A DNA stretch of 64,000 bases from Glycomyces niveus (GCF_017592475.1 NZ_JAGFNP010000002.1:273135-337134), one strand, 5' to 3'. Positions 40,560 to 48,852 are shown, counted from the first letter of the stretch. Translations and numbers: made by a program. Notes: a model not told the origin generated them from the letters alone.

Positions 40560-40861
40560 AGCGCCGACCACGGCCGCGGCGGATTCGCCGGGTCCGTCTC
40601 GGCCGCCCGCCGCACCAGCGTCCGCATGCGCTGATGCGCCCGCAGCAGCTCCGGCGCCTCCCGCATGAGTATGTGTCCCGCCGGCGTCAGCTGCACCTGC
40701 CCGCCGCCGCGGTCGAACAGCTCCGCGCCCAGCTCCTTCTCAAGCCGCCGGATGCGCTGGCTCAACGGCGGCTGCTCCATGCCCAGACGCTCCGCGGCCC
40801 GCCCGAAGTGACGTTCCTCTCCAACCGCCAGGAAGCACTCCAAGTGCCGCATGATGTCCAC
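40553..40861 (-). CDS. LysR-type DNA-binding domain only (truncated regulator)
   Basis: Protein of 102 residues that contains only the LysR helix-turn-helix: HLECFLAVGEERHFGRAAER, then PLSQRIRRLEKELGAELFDR and LTPAGHILMREA. The roughly 200-residue effector domain of LysR proteins is missing; the frame ends after a short linker where the convergent beta-lactamase-like gene begins. It may be a decayed LysR gene or a natural stand-alone DNA-binding protein. The start is GTG at 40861 or ATG at 40852. It is divergent from the metallo-hydrolase pair with a dyad between them. Confidence 0.7.
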   Translation of the reverse strand: MDIMRHLECFLAVGEERHFGRAAERLGMEQPPLSQRIRRLEKELGAELFDRGGGQVQLTPAGHILMREAPELLRAHQRMRTLVRRAAETDPANPPRPWSALY

Positions 40862-40870
40862 GCGGCAACG

Positions 40871-40908
40871 ATATCAACGGCCGTATCGGTCCATAGGCGC
40901 GTTGATAT
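40871..40908. promoter_or_regulatory. LysR-like dyads upstream of metallo-hydrolase genes
   Basis: ATATCAAC (40871-40878) and GTTGATAT (40901-40908) are perfect inverted arms 22 bp apart. CGATA-N10-TATCG overlaps the left arm. Both lie between the short LysR gene and the divergent MBL gene, where a LysR protein would be expected to bind. Confidence 0.45.
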
Positions 40909-40944
40909 TGGACGCCGGGGGACACTTCGGTTTGAATGTCCGCC

Positions 40945-41904
40945 ATGAACACTCCGAACGATCCCACTCCGCCGATCCGCCGCCGCGGCCTCCTCATCGG
41001 CACCGGCGCCACCGCGCTCGCCGCGACCGCCGCGGTCGGCGGTATCGCCGCCGCCCAGGAAGACGACACGCAGCCCGAGGCTCCGGCGGTGCGGCTGCGC
41101 TGGCTCGGCACGAACGCCTGGGAGTTCACGACCGCGAACGCGACCGTCCTCATCGACCCGTGGGTGAGCCGGTTCCCGACCGGCGCCTACACCGAGGAGG
41201 GCGCCGATCCCGAGACCGAGATCGAGGTCCACGAGGACGTGATCGACGAGCACCTGCCGAAGGCCGACACCATCCTCGTCACGCACGGCCACTGGGACCA
41301 CATCGCCGACGTCCCGTACCTCGCCACCCGCACGGGCGCGACGGTGCTCGGCACCGAGACGCACCTGAACCTGCTGCGCGCCATGGACGCCCCTGAAGCG
41401 CAGCTCTCGCAGGTCCTCGGCGGCGAGCTCTACCAGTTCGACGGCTACACCGTCGAAGTCTTCCGGTCCTCGCACTCGGCGAGCGGCGAGCACAAGCGGA
41501 TCCTGTTCGGCGGCACCCGCCCCGGCGAGGTCCCCAAGCGCCCCAAGAAGATCAAGGACCTCGTCGAGGGCGGCAGCCTCACCTTCATGCTCGACTTCGG
41601 CGGCGTCTCGTTCTTCAACGCCGGCTCGGCGAACTTCCACGAGCACGAGATCGCGCACCTGCGCCCGACGGCCGTGTTCGTGCAGCCCGGCGGCGGGCAC
41701 ACCCCCGGGTACGTGGAGCGGCTGCTGGAGGCGACGGGCTTCCCGCCGTACGTGATCGCGACGCACTGGGACGACTTCGACAAGCCGCTGACCGAGCCCG
41801 CCGTCCCCGGCGGCGACGTGGAGGCCCTGCGCGAGCGCGTGGCCGCCGCGAGTCCCGACTCCGAGTTCCTCCTCATCGACCACCTGGAGAGCCATGACTT
41901 CTGA
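40945..41904 (+). CDS. Tat-exported MBL-fold metallo-hydrolase
   Basis: Metallo-beta-lactamase-fold hydrolase of 319 residues. The N-terminus PPIRRRGLLIGTGATALAAT is a twin-arginine signal, followed by the mature domain. VTHGHWDHIADVP is the metal-binding HxHxDH motif, with further His in FRSSHSASGEH and VIATHWDDFD. ATG 40945 is chosen because TTGAAT lies 7 nt upstream; ATG 40936 is the alternative. It belongs to the UlaG-like branch; the substrate is unknown. The next gene overlaps it by 11 bp and encodes a paralogue without a signal, so the same chemistry appears to be provided outside and inside the cell. Confidence 0.85.
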   Translation: MNTPNDPTPPIRRRGLLIGTGATALAATAAVGGIAAAQEDDTQPEAPAVRLRWLGTNAWEFTTANATVLIDPWVSRFPTGAYTEEGADPETEIEVHEDVIDEHLPKADTILVTHGHWDHIADVPYLATRTGATVLGTETHLNLLRAMDAPEAQLSQVLGGELYQFDGYTVEVFRSSHSASGEHKRILFGGTRPGEVPKRPKKIKDLVEGGSLTFMLDFGGVSFFNAGSANFHEHEIAHLRPTAVFVQPGGGHTPGYVERLLEATGFPPYVIATHWDDFDKPLTEPAVPGGDVEALRERVAAASPDSEFLLIDHLESHDF

Positions 41905-42727
41905 GGTCACCGTCCGCTGGCTGGGCACCAACGCTTGGGAGGTGACGGGCGGCGGCACCACGGTGCTGGTCGACCCGTACGTCTCGCGCACCTACACCGG
42001 CGCGACCAAGCCCGGCGAGTTCGACCCGGACACGCCGATCACGATCGACGAGGCCGCGGTCGACGAGCACATCGCCACCGCCGACTCGATCCTGATCACG
42101 CACGCGCACTTCGACCACATCGCCGACGTCCCGTACGTCGCCGCTAAGACCGGCGCCACGGTGCTGGGCACCGAGACGCACTTGAACCTGCTGCGCGCCA
42201 TGGGCACTCCCGAGGAGCAGTTGGCGCAGGTCGGCGGCGGCGAGCTCTACCAGTTCGAGGGCTACACCGTGGAGGTCTTCCGGTCCTCCCACGGCGTCAC
42301 CGGCAAGCACAAGAGCCTGCTGTTCCCGGGCACGCGCCCGGGCGAGACGCCGCGCCGGCCCGAGGTCATCAAGGACCTCGTGGAGGGCGGCAGCCTCGCC
42401 TACCTGGTGACGTTCGGCGAGATCTCGCTGTACTTCAACGCGGTGCCGTCGTTCCACGAACGCGAGATCGCGGGCATCCGGCCGACGGTCCTGTTCATGC
42501 AGGGCCGCAACCCGAACTACCCCGACTACGAGGAGCGGCTGTTCGCGGCGGTCGGCAGCCCGCCGTACGTCATCCCGACGCACTGGGACGACTACGAGGA
42601 GCCGCTGACCGAGCCGGCCGTGGACCTCTTCGGCGGCGCGGCCCTGGGGGAGAAGGTCGCGCAGTACAGCCCGGACTCCGAGTTCGTGCTGCTGGACCAC
42701 CTCGAGTCGTTCACGATCGAACGCTAG
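41894..42727 (+). CDS. Cytoplasmic MBL-fold metallo-hydrolase, tandem paralogue
   Basis: Metallo-beta-lactamase-fold protein of 277 residues. ITHAHFDHIADVP is the HxHxDH motif, with downstream ligands in FRSSHGVTGKHK and VIPTHWDDYE. It is clearly related to the preceding product along its whole length (shared TGATVLGTETHLNLLRAM and KDLVEGGSL) but lacks any signal peptide. The ATG overlaps the upstream stop region by 11 bp, so the two genes are translationally coupled. Duplication followed by gain or loss of the Tat signal is the simplest history. Its stop overlaps that of the convergent response regulator. Confidence 0.85.
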   Translation: MTSEVTVRWLGTNAWEVTGGGTTVLVDPYVSRTYTGATKPGEFDPDTPITIDEAAVDEHIATADSILITHAHFDHIADVPYVAAKTGATVLGTETHLNLLRAMGTPEEQLAQVGGGELYQFEGYTVEVFRSSHGVTGKHKSLLFPGTRPGETPRRPEVIKDLVEGGSLAYLVTFGEISLYFNAVPSFHEREIAGIRPTVLFMQGRNPNYPDYEERLFAAVGSPPYVIPTHWDDYEEPLTEPAVDLFGGAALGEKVAQYSPDSEFVLLDHLESFTIER

Positions 42728-43329
42728 ATCCAGCCCTGCTCCCAGGCGTGCTGGGCGGCGGCGTGGCGGGTCCTCTTGTCCAGTTTGCGCATCGCGCTCG
42801 AGAGGTAGTTGCGCACGGTCCCGGGCGCGAGGTGGAGCTGCGCGGCGATCTCCTCGATCGTGCCGCCGCCCCTGGTCGCGCGGAGCAGGTCGAGCTCCCG
42901 CTCGGTCAGGGGCGAGCGGTCCTCGGTGAGGGCCGTCGCGGCGATCTCAGGGTCGATGTAGCGGCGGCCCTGGCCGATGTCGCGGATGATCTGGGCGAGC
43001 CGCTCGGCCGGGGTGGTCTTGGGGACGAACCCGGAGACGCCCGCGGCGAGGGCCCGGCGCAGCACGCCCGGTCGCGCGTGCCGTGTCACGAGCATGACCT
43101 TGACGCCGGGGTTGGCCTCACGGATGCGCTCGGCGGCCCACAGCCCGTCCTGCGGCGGCATCTCGAGGTCGAGCACGGCGATGTCGGGGAGGCGGGACTC
43201 GGCGAGCGTCACCGCGTCGGCGCCGTTGTCGGCCTGGGCGATCACGGTCAGGTCGGGTTCGAGCCCGAGCAGCACGGCGAGCGCTTCGCGCACCAGCGTC
43301 TCGTCGTCGGCGACCAGGAGCCGGATCAC
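42724..43329 (-). CDS. NarL/LuxR-family response regulator
   Basis: Two-component regulator of 201 residues. The receiver starts IRLLVADDETLVREALAVLL, with phospho-acceptor Asp in DIAVLDLEMPPQDG and Lys in GFVPKTT. The C-terminal LuxR helix-turn-helix has LTERELDLLRATRGGGTIEE and LHLAPGTVRNYLSSAMRKLD. The GTG start overlaps the kinase stop by 4 bp. Together with the kinase it resembles DesKR/LiaRS-type systems that control a neighbouring ABC-2 exporter, and such an exporter lies divergently upstream. Confidence 0.9.
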   Translation of the reverse strand: MIRLLVADDETLVREALAVLLGLEPDLTVIAQADNGADAVTLAESRLPDIAVLDLEMPPQDGLWAAERIREANPGVKVMLVTRHARPGVLRRALAAGVSGFVPKTTPAERLAQIIRDIGQGRRYIDPEIAATALTEDRSPLTERELDLLRATRGGGTIEEIAAQLHLAPGTVRNYLSSAMRKLDKRTRHAAAQHAWEQGWI

Positions 43330-44582
43330 CGCCGGACCCGCCTGCCCGCGAGCCGCTGCGACGGCGGCACCCGCCTCGCCTGCGCGCCTTGGCGCTTCGC
43401 CTGCGCCCGGCGCTTCGCCTGGGGCTGGGCCTCCGGCTGCGGGCGCGGCACGGTGCCCTTGAGGACGAACCGGTCGCCGTCGTGCACGTGCTCGACAGTG
43501 CCGCCCGCCTCGGTGAACCGGTCCTTGAGCATGGTGAGGCCGTTGCCGCCCCCGGCAGGGGCGGGCGCGCCGTTGTTCGTCACCGTCACGGTGACCTCCG
43601 CGTCGACCTCGATGATCGAGACGTCGGCGGCGGTCGGTTCGGCGTGCCGGATGAGGTTCGTCGTGGCCTCGCGCACGAGCAGCCCCAGGAGCTTCTCGGT
43701 GTCCTCGTCGAGTGACGGCGCGGCGTCGGGCACGGTCGCCTGCACGCCCGCCGACTTGAGAATCCTCGCAGCCGAGTCGATCTCGTCGGCGAGGGCGACC
43801 TTCCGGTATCCGCCCACGACCTCGCGCGTGTCCTTCAGCGCCGTCCGCGCCAGGTCCTCCACCGCCTGCATCTCCGCCTCGGCCCGCTCTGGGTCGACGG
43901 TGATGAGCCGCCGCGCGACCTGCGCCTTCAACGTGATCGCCTGCAGGTTCCCGCCTTGGATGTCGTGCAGCTCGCCCGCGAACCGCAGCCGCTCCTCGGC
44001 GACGGCGAGGTCCGCGGCGAGCCCGCGCGCCTGCTCGAGTTCCTTCGCGACCTGGTAGTGCCACAGCTGGCAGACGATCGCGGTGCCGATCGTGGGCACC
44101 ATCAGCACCGACACGACCACCGCCTCGGGGGCGATGAGGCCCAGCTGCGCGAGCCCGATGACGGCGCCGATCGCGACCAGGCACGCCCACCCGAGGGCGT
44201 ACGCGCGCTTCCCGGGCCTGGCCCACAGCGCGAACTCGGCGGCGAGCAGACCGGCCGGGGCCGCCCACTCGCTCTGGATCGCACCCGCGTTCGCCTCGAC
44301 GGCCGCACCGGCGACGAGCGCGGCGAGCGACAGCGACCAGAACACCCTGCGCCGCAACGGGCCCTGCCCGTGCCAGTGGAGCGCGAGCGCGGCCGTGCAG
44401 AACACGACCGAGACCGTCGCGGCCCCGCCCGCCAGCGCCAGGTGGGTGCCGGTCATCTCCGATCCGGCGAGGAACAGCGCGGCCATCAACAGCACGACCG
44501 GGCCGGTGCCGATCACGGTGAAGAACGTGTACGTGCGCAGGCGGCGCAGATTCCGCGCGGAGGGCTCAGCTTCAAGGGGCAC
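43326..44582 (-). CDS. Sensor histidine kinase (HisKA_3, DesK-like)
   Basis: Membrane kinase of 418 residues with six hydrophobic segments near residues 17-190. The dimerisation/phospho-acceptor helix has His in AGELHDIQGGNLQAITLKAQ. A degenerate HATPase domain follows: VREATTNLIRHAEP has the N-box, with VTVTNNGAPAPAGGGNGLTM as the G-box. The C-terminal tail of about 40 residues is very rich in Arg, Lys, Gln and Pro and may be disordered or bind nucleic acid. The GTG at 44582 lies 6 nt after TTGAAT (44589-44594), indicating a leaderless transcript. It pairs with the response regulator behind it. Confidence 0.88.
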   Translation of the reverse strand: MPLEAEPSARNLRRLRTYTFFTVIGTGPVVLLMAALFLAGSEMTGTHLALAGGAATVSVVFCTAALALHWHGQGPLRRRVFWSLSLAALVAGAAVEANAGAIQSEWAAPAGLLAAEFALWARPGKRAYALGWACLVAIGAVIGLAQLGLIAPEAVVVSVLMVPTIGTAIVCQLWHYQVAKELEQARGLAADLAVAEERLRFAGELHDIQGGNLQAITLKAQVARRLITVDPERAEAEMQAVEDLARTALKDTREVVGGYRKVALADEIDSAARILKSAGVQATVPDAAPSLDEDTEKLLGLLVREATTNLIRHAEPTAADVSIIEVDAEVTVTVTNNGAPAPAGGGNGLTMLKDRFTEAGGTVEHVHDGDRFVLKGTVPRPQPEAQPQAKRRAQAKRQGAQARRVPPSQRLAGRRVRR

Positions 44583-44610
44583 CCCGAGATTCAACCACCC
44601 CGGTGCTGGA

Positions 44611-44622
44611 TGACATTTGTCA
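44611..44622. promoter_or_regulatory. Palindrome TGACATTTGTCA
   Basis: Perfect 5-bp arms TGACA/TGTCA around TT lie 29 bp upstream of the kinase start and 83 bp upstream of the divergent ABC ATPase gene. It is a candidate site for the NarL-type response regulator. Confidence 0.4.
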
Positions 44623-44704
44623 GACCGCCCCCACACGTCCGTCACCTGGACCGATGCGGTTCCGGCACTACCTGCGGCGCTTGAAAACCCGCAGGATCGG
44701 AACC

Positions 44705-45628
44705 ATGAACGCGAACTCCCGCCAGCCCGCCCCGCCCGTCGAGGTCACCGACCTCACCTGCCGGTACGGCGCCTACACCGCCGTCGACCGCGCGTCCTTC
44801 ACCGTCGCCCCCGGCGAGCTCTTCGCGCTCCTGGGCACCAACGGCGCCGGCAAGACCACCACCATCGAGACCGCCATCGGCCTGCGCCGCCCCGCCTCCG
44901 GCACCGCCCGCGTCCTCGGCCGCGACCCCTTCAGACACCGCCGCGAACTGGCCGGCGACGTGGCCGTCATCGGCCAGGAGACCGGCTTCGCCGACGACCT
45001 CACCTGCGCCGAGACCCTGCGGCTCTGGACCGACCTGCACCGCCTCGCCCCCCGGCTCGAACTCCTCGAACGCGTCGACCTCGCCCACCGGGCCGCCGTC
45101 CGCGTCGGCGCCCTCTCCGGCGGCGAGCGCCGCCGCCTCGACCTCGCGCTCGCGGTCGCCACCGCCCCGTCCGTGCTCTTCGCCGACGAGCCCACCACCG
45201 GGCTCGACCCGGCCTCGCGCCGCCGCACCTGGGGCCTGCTCCGCGAGCTCACCGCGCAGGGCACCGCGGTCGTCCTCACCACCCACTACCTCGACGAGGC
45301 CGCCGAACTGGCCGGCCATGTGGCGATCATGGACCGCGGCCGCATCGCCCGCTTCGGCACCGTCGCCGAGATCACCTCCTCCTATGAAGCCCGCATCACC
45401 ATGCGCCCCAAGCCCTTCGACCCGATCGCACTGCCCGCCCTCGCGGGCCGCACCGCGGTCGACGACGGCCTCCTCACGATCCGCACCACCGCCCTCCAGG
45501 CCGACCTGCACCGGCTCCTCGACTGGGCCGCCCGCGAAGGCGTCGAACTCGCCGACCTCAAGGCCGGACCGGCCACGTTGGACGAGATCTTCGCCGAACT
45601 CGAATCCGAACCCGCCCCCGCCAACTGA
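44705..45628 (+). CDS. ABC-2 exporter ATP-binding protein
   Basis: ATPase of 307 residues of the CcmA/DrrA-like group. Walker A is GTNGAGKTTT near residues 46-55, the Q-loop is VIGQETGFADD, the signature is LSGGERRR, Walker B is VLFADEPTTGLD and the switch His is in LTTHYLDEA. A C-terminal extension of about 90 residues is typical of drug or lipid exporters. AGGATCGGA precedes the ATG at 44705. The permease gene follows after 15 bp. The divergent two-component system probably regulates this pair, as in antimicrobial-peptide or membrane-stress modules. Confidence 0.9.
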   Translation: MNANSRQPAPPVEVTDLTCRYGAYTAVDRASFTVAPGELFALLGTNGAGKTTTIETAIGLRRPASGTARVLGRDPFRHRRELAGDVAVIGQETGFADDLTCAETLRLWTDLHRLAPRLELLERVDLAHRAAVRVGALSGGERRRLDLALAVATAPSVLFADEPTTGLDPASRRRTWGLLRELTAQGTAVVLTTHYLDEAAELAGHVAIMDRGRIARFGTVAEITSSYEARITMRPKPFDPIALPALAGRTAVDDGLLTIRTTALQADLHRLLDWAAREGVELADLKAGPATLDEIFAELESEPAPAN

Positions 45629-45643
45629 AATCGGAGCCCTCCC

Positions 45644-46369
45644 ATGACCGCATTGACGCTCGCCGCCGCCGAGACTCGCCTGATCCTGCGCAACCGCACC
45701 GTCCTCGTCACCGCCGCGATCCTCCCGCTGATCCTCGGCATCGCCCTGATGAACTCGCCCCTGACCGGCGCCGCCCAGTCCGCGGGCGCGCTGGCCGCAG
45801 TGCAGCTGGGGATGCTGCTCATGTTCGGGCTGTTCATGCCGATCACGATGACCCTCGCCGCGCGCCGCCAGCAGCTCTACCTCAAGCGCCTGCGCACCTC
45901 CCCGGCCTCGACGGCGTCGATCGTGGCCGGCCTGGCGAGCCCGCTCGCGCTCATCACCCTGCTGCAGACCGCGGTCGTCCTCGGCGTGACCGCCTGGGAG
46001 ACCGGCACCGCCCCCGCCCACCCCGGGCTCCTCGTGCTCGCGTTCGCGAACGGCGCGATCACCTTGACCGCCATCGGCTTCCTCACCGCCTCGTTCACCA
46101 AGACCCCCGAGGCCGCGCAGATCACGGTGCTCCCGGGCATGGTCGTGCTCATGATCGGCACCTTCTGGGCCCTCGCCCCGATGGACGGCCCGCGCGGCGT
46201 CCTGCGCTCGGCGATCCCGGGCGCGGCCCTGACCGAGCTCGCCACCGCCGCCTGGGACGGCGGCCTCGACTTCGCTTCCACCGCGCAGCCGATCGCACTG
46301 TCCACACTGGTCGCGGTCGCCGCGGCCCTCGTGGCGGCCCGGCTCTTCCGCTGGCAGCCCCGCGACTAG
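45644..46369 (+). CDS. ABC-2 exporter permease
   Basis: Membrane protein of 241 residues with six hydrophobic segments (first near 20-38). FGLFMPITMTLAARRQQLYL and LKRLRTSPASTASIVAG form the conserved cytoplasmic coupling region of ABC-2 permeases. It follows the ATPase gene by 15 bp, so the two form one exporter, presumably for a hydrophobic toxin, lipid or antibiotic. A terminator hairpin follows 45 bp after the stop. Substrate unknown. Confidence 0.88.
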   Translation: MTALTLAAAETRLILRNRTVLVTAAILPLILGIALMNSPLTGAAQSAGALAAVQLGMLLMFGLFMPITMTLAARRQQLYLKRLRTSPASTASIVAGLASPLALITLLQTAVVLGVTAWETGTAPAHPGLLVLAFANGAITLTAIGFLTASFTKTPEAAQITVLPGMVVLMIGTFWALAPMDGPRGVLRSAIPGAALTELATAAWDGGLDFASTAQPIALSTLVAVAAALVAARLFRWQPRD

Positions 46370-46413
46370 TCGCGCCCGCATCGCACTCGTCGCGGTCAAG
46401 GGCAAGACCCACT

Positions 46414-46432
46414 GATGGGGCCGGTCCCCATC
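46414..46432 (+). terminator. Terminator after the ABC-2 exporter genes
   Basis: GATGGGG (46414-46420) pairs with CCCCATC (46426-46432) around CCGGT. Confidence 0.55.
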
Positions 46433-46547
46433 GTTCGAACAGTTGATTTACCAAACCGTTGCCCCGCATGCCTTGCCGCGCGCGGCCGCCGGGCCATAGC
46501 GTGAAAGCAGCGCACGACGCGCGTTCGGACCCCGTCCCTCATGCACT

Positions 46548-46586
46548 CCGGTGCCCGCTCCCCAGATCCGGGGGAGCGGGCACCGG
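46548..46586 (-). terminator. Strong hairpin after the GH62 gene
   Basis: A perfect 16-bp stem joins CCGGTGCCCGCTCCCC (46548-46563) with 46571-46586 around AGATCCG. It stands 14 bp downstream of the arabinofuranosidase stop on the minus strand. Confidence 0.75.
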
Positions 46587-46599
46587 CTCGTTCTCCCGG

Positions 46600-48054
46600 T
46601 CAGCCCTGGCAGGTCACCTGCGGGGCCGTGCTCGGACCCGAGGCGACGAACCCGAAGGCCTCCCTCGACTGGCCCGCCGCGACGGACCCGTTCCAGCCCA
46701 CGTCGCCGGCCGTCACCGCCGCCCCCGACTGCGACCACTCCGCATTCCACGCCGAGGTGATCTTCTGCGAGCCCGGCCAGGTCCAGGTGAGGGTCCAGCC
46801 GGTCAGCGCGGCGCTCCCGGCCTTCACGTCGACGCGGCCCTGCCAGCCCGAACCCCAGTCGCCGACCACGGTCACCGTGGCCGTGCACGCGCCCGAAGGC
46901 GGCGGCGTGCTCGTGGGCGGCGGCGTGGTCGTCGGCTCCTCGCCCGTGCCGCCGCAGTCGGGGCTCGAGTTGGTCTGCGTCAGCAGCCCCAGCCGCCAGG
47001 GCAGGTTGTTGTAGTCGCCGCCCGAGTTCGGGTCGCGGCCCTGGTAGAGGTACTGCATGTCGCACAGGTCGACTTCCAGCCGCTGGTCCACCCCGTTGCG
47101 GATGAGTTCGCCGTGGCTGATGTCCTGCGTCCACTTCCCGCCGGGGAACGACACGTTCGCCGGTCCGGCGAACGGCTGGTTCTCCGCGGCGGCCAGCGCC
47201 GTCCACGGCCCGGCCAGGCTCGTCGACGTCCAGGACCGGAAGTAGCGGCCGTTCGAGCCGATCGCCTCGATGATGAGCAGGTACCGGTCGGTGCCCTCGA
47301 TCTTGTACACGTTGCTGGCCTCCCAGAGCGCGTACTTGTTCGAGTCCTGCATCGCGATCACCGGCTCGCTCATCCCGTCGGGGAAGTTCGCGACCGAGGT
47401 CTGCGAGCGGTACAGGTGCCCGTTGTCGTCCGAGGAGAACAGGTGGCAGTTGACGTCGTCGCAGGTGACCCACATGTCGACCCAGTAGCCGCTGCCGATG
47501 TTGTCCTTGATGATCTGCGGCATGCCCGAGTAGAAGTGCTTCGGCGCCGACCAGCCGTTCGGGTTGGAGATGTCCGCGTTGGTGGAGTAGGAGGCGTTCC
47601 CGGTCTGGTAGACGAGGTACCACAGGCCCTGCGGCTCGTAGTAGAACACCTCGGGCGCGGCCCGGTAACCGGTGCCGATCGCCGACCGGTCGAGGTAGTG
47701 GTGGGTCGCGCTCGCCGCCTGGGACCAGTCGGTGAAGTTGAGGTACACCATGTTGTAGCCGGCGTTGCTCGCGATGGACGCGAACACGTGCCACTTCCCG
47801 TTGTGGAAGACCACGGACGGGTCCTTGAGACCGGCGATGTTCGGATGCGCCGCATCGGGTTTGGGGCCCGCGAGGACCCCGCTGGAAGTCCAGGTGAAGC
47901 TGGTGGGGAGGGCCGCGGCCTGCGCCGGGGCGGCCGCGTCCTCCTCCGCCTGCTGCGCGTGGGCCGTCAGCCCCGCCGCCATGGTGGCGGCCATCGCGGC
48001 GGCGAGCAGCGCGGCGCGCACCACCCGCAGCCGCGTTCGGATCGAATGCTTCAT
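46600..48054 (-). CDS. GH62 alpha-L-arabinofuranosidase with CBM2
   Basis: Secreted arabinoxylan-debranching enzyme of 484 residues. A Sec signal (residues 1-35, ending near AHAQQAEEDA) precedes the five-bladed propeller. Catalytic residues are the Asp in LKDPSVVFHNGKW, the pKa-tuning Asp in YWVDMWVTCDD and the acid Glu in ALWEASNVYKI. A Thr/Pro linker (EEPTTTPPPTSTPPPSG) leads to a C-terminal family 2 cellulose-binding module (about 385-484) with conserved Trp residues in GDWGSGWQGR and WTLTWTWPG. AAGGAGAG precedes the ATG at 48054. Two contiguous palindromes upstream suggest sugar-responsive control. It is monocistronic. Confidence 0.93.
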   Translation of the reverse strand: MKHSIRTRLRVVRAALLAAAMAATMAAGLTAHAQQAEEDAAAPAQAAALPTSFTWTSSGVLAGPKPDAAHPNIAGLKDPSVVFHNGKWHVFASIASNAGYNMVYLNFTDWSQAASATHHYLDRSAIGTGYRAAPEVFYYEPQGLWYLVYQTGNASYSTNADISNPNGWSAPKHFYSGMPQIIKDNIGSGYWVDMWVTCDDVNCHLFSSDDNGHLYRSQTSVANFPDGMSEPVIAMQDSNKYALWEASNVYKIEGTDRYLLIIEAIGSNGRYFRSWTSTSLAGPWTALAAAENQPFAGPANVSFPGGKWTQDISHGELIRNGVDQRLEVDLCDMQYLYQGRDPNSGGDYNNLPWRLGLLTQTNSSPDCGGTGEEPTTTPPPTSTPPPSGACTATVTVVGDWGSGWQGRVDVKAGSAALTGWTLTWTWPGSQKITSAWNAEWSQSGAAVTAGDVGWNGSVAAGQSREAFGFVASGPSTAPQVTCQG

Positions 48055-48065
48055 GGTTCGTCTCT

Positions 48066-48080
48066 CCTTGGGGGACAAGG
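48066..48080. repeat. CCTTGGGGGACAAGG element, copy 1
   Basis: A 15-bp dyad (CCTTG-N5-CAAGG) in the GH62 5' leader, identical to that at 56310-56324 before the truncated-globin gene, with similar flanks (TCCACCC follows both within 3 bp). Here, in the minus-strand transcript, it partly pairs the AAGGAG ribosome binding site. Confidence 0.4.
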
Positions 48081-48147
48081 CGTCCACCCGATCATTCCGA
48101 AATTTTCGACCAAACCCCCGGAAATGACGTGAACGCCAAACCCAGGT

Positions 48148-48167
48148 TATCGATAAACATCGATGTC
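48148..48167. promoter_or_regulatory. Double palindrome upstream of GH62 gene
   Basis: TTATCGATAA (48148-48157) is directly followed by ACATCGATGT (48158-48167); each is a perfect 10-bp palindrome. They lie about 94-113 bp upstream of the GH62 start and 60 bp upstream of the divergent DinB-like gene. A LacI-type or ROK-type repressor site is plausible. Confidence 0.5.
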
Positions 48168-48227
48168 TGTAAATGCCCTGCGCACGACTGAACAGTTTCC
48201 GGCGACGCCCCGGAGTACAGTCCTCCC

Positions 48228-48767
48228 ATGACCGTCATCGACGCCCAAGGCCGCCCCGAACCGCCCGCGGACGGCGACGAGGCCGCCACCCTCATCGGCT
48301 TCCTCGACTTCCAGCGCGCCACCCTCGCCTGGAAGACCGCCGGACTCGACGCCGCCGCCCTCGACCGGACCGTCGCCGCCTCCACCATGACCCTCGGCGG
48401 CCTGCTCAAGCACATGGCCTACGTGGAGACCAGCTGGTTCTCCCGCTCCCTCTTCGGCCGCGCCATGGGCGAACCCTGGGACGACGTCGACTGGAAGGCC
48501 GACCGCGACTGGGAATGGCACTCCGCCGCCGACGACGCCCCCGAAGCCCTGCGCGCCATGTGGCGGCGCAGCATCGAGGGCGCCCGCGCCTCCGTCGCCG
48601 AGGCGCTGGCCGACGGCGGGCTCGGCCGCGCCGCGCACCTGGTCTGGCCGGACGGCCGCAGCCCGTCGCTGCGGTGGATCCTGTGCCACATGATCGAGGA
48701 GTACGCGCGCCACAACGGCCACGCGGACCTCATCCGCGAGGCGATCGACGGCGAGACCGGCGAATGA
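48228..48767 (+). CDS. DinB-like (DUF664) metal-binding protein
   Basis: Four-helix-bundle protein of 179 residues of the DinB_2/DUF664 group, common in actinobacteria. The metal ligands are His in GLLKHMAYVETSWF and the two His in CHMIEEYARHNGHADLIREA. It may be a thiol-dependent transferase, but no activity is known for most members. TACAGT (48216-48221) stands 6 nt before the ATG and no ribosome binding site is seen, so a leaderless mRNA is likely. It is divergent from the GH62 gene. Confidence 0.88.
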   Translation: MTVIDAQGRPEPPADGDEAATLIGFLDFQRATLAWKTAGLDAAALDRTVAASTMTLGGLLKHMAYVETSWFSRSLFGRAMGEPWDDVDWKADRDWEWHSAADDAPEALRAMWRRSIEGARASVAEALADGGLGRAAHLVWPDGRSPSLRWILCHMIEEYARHNGHADLIREAIDGETGE

Positions 48768-48852
48768 TCGATTCCGACCGGTGCGGTCTGAAATGGAGGT
48801 AGCGGACGCGCCGTCACCGATGCGCTGATTCCATGCCGCGCAGGCCTTCTGC

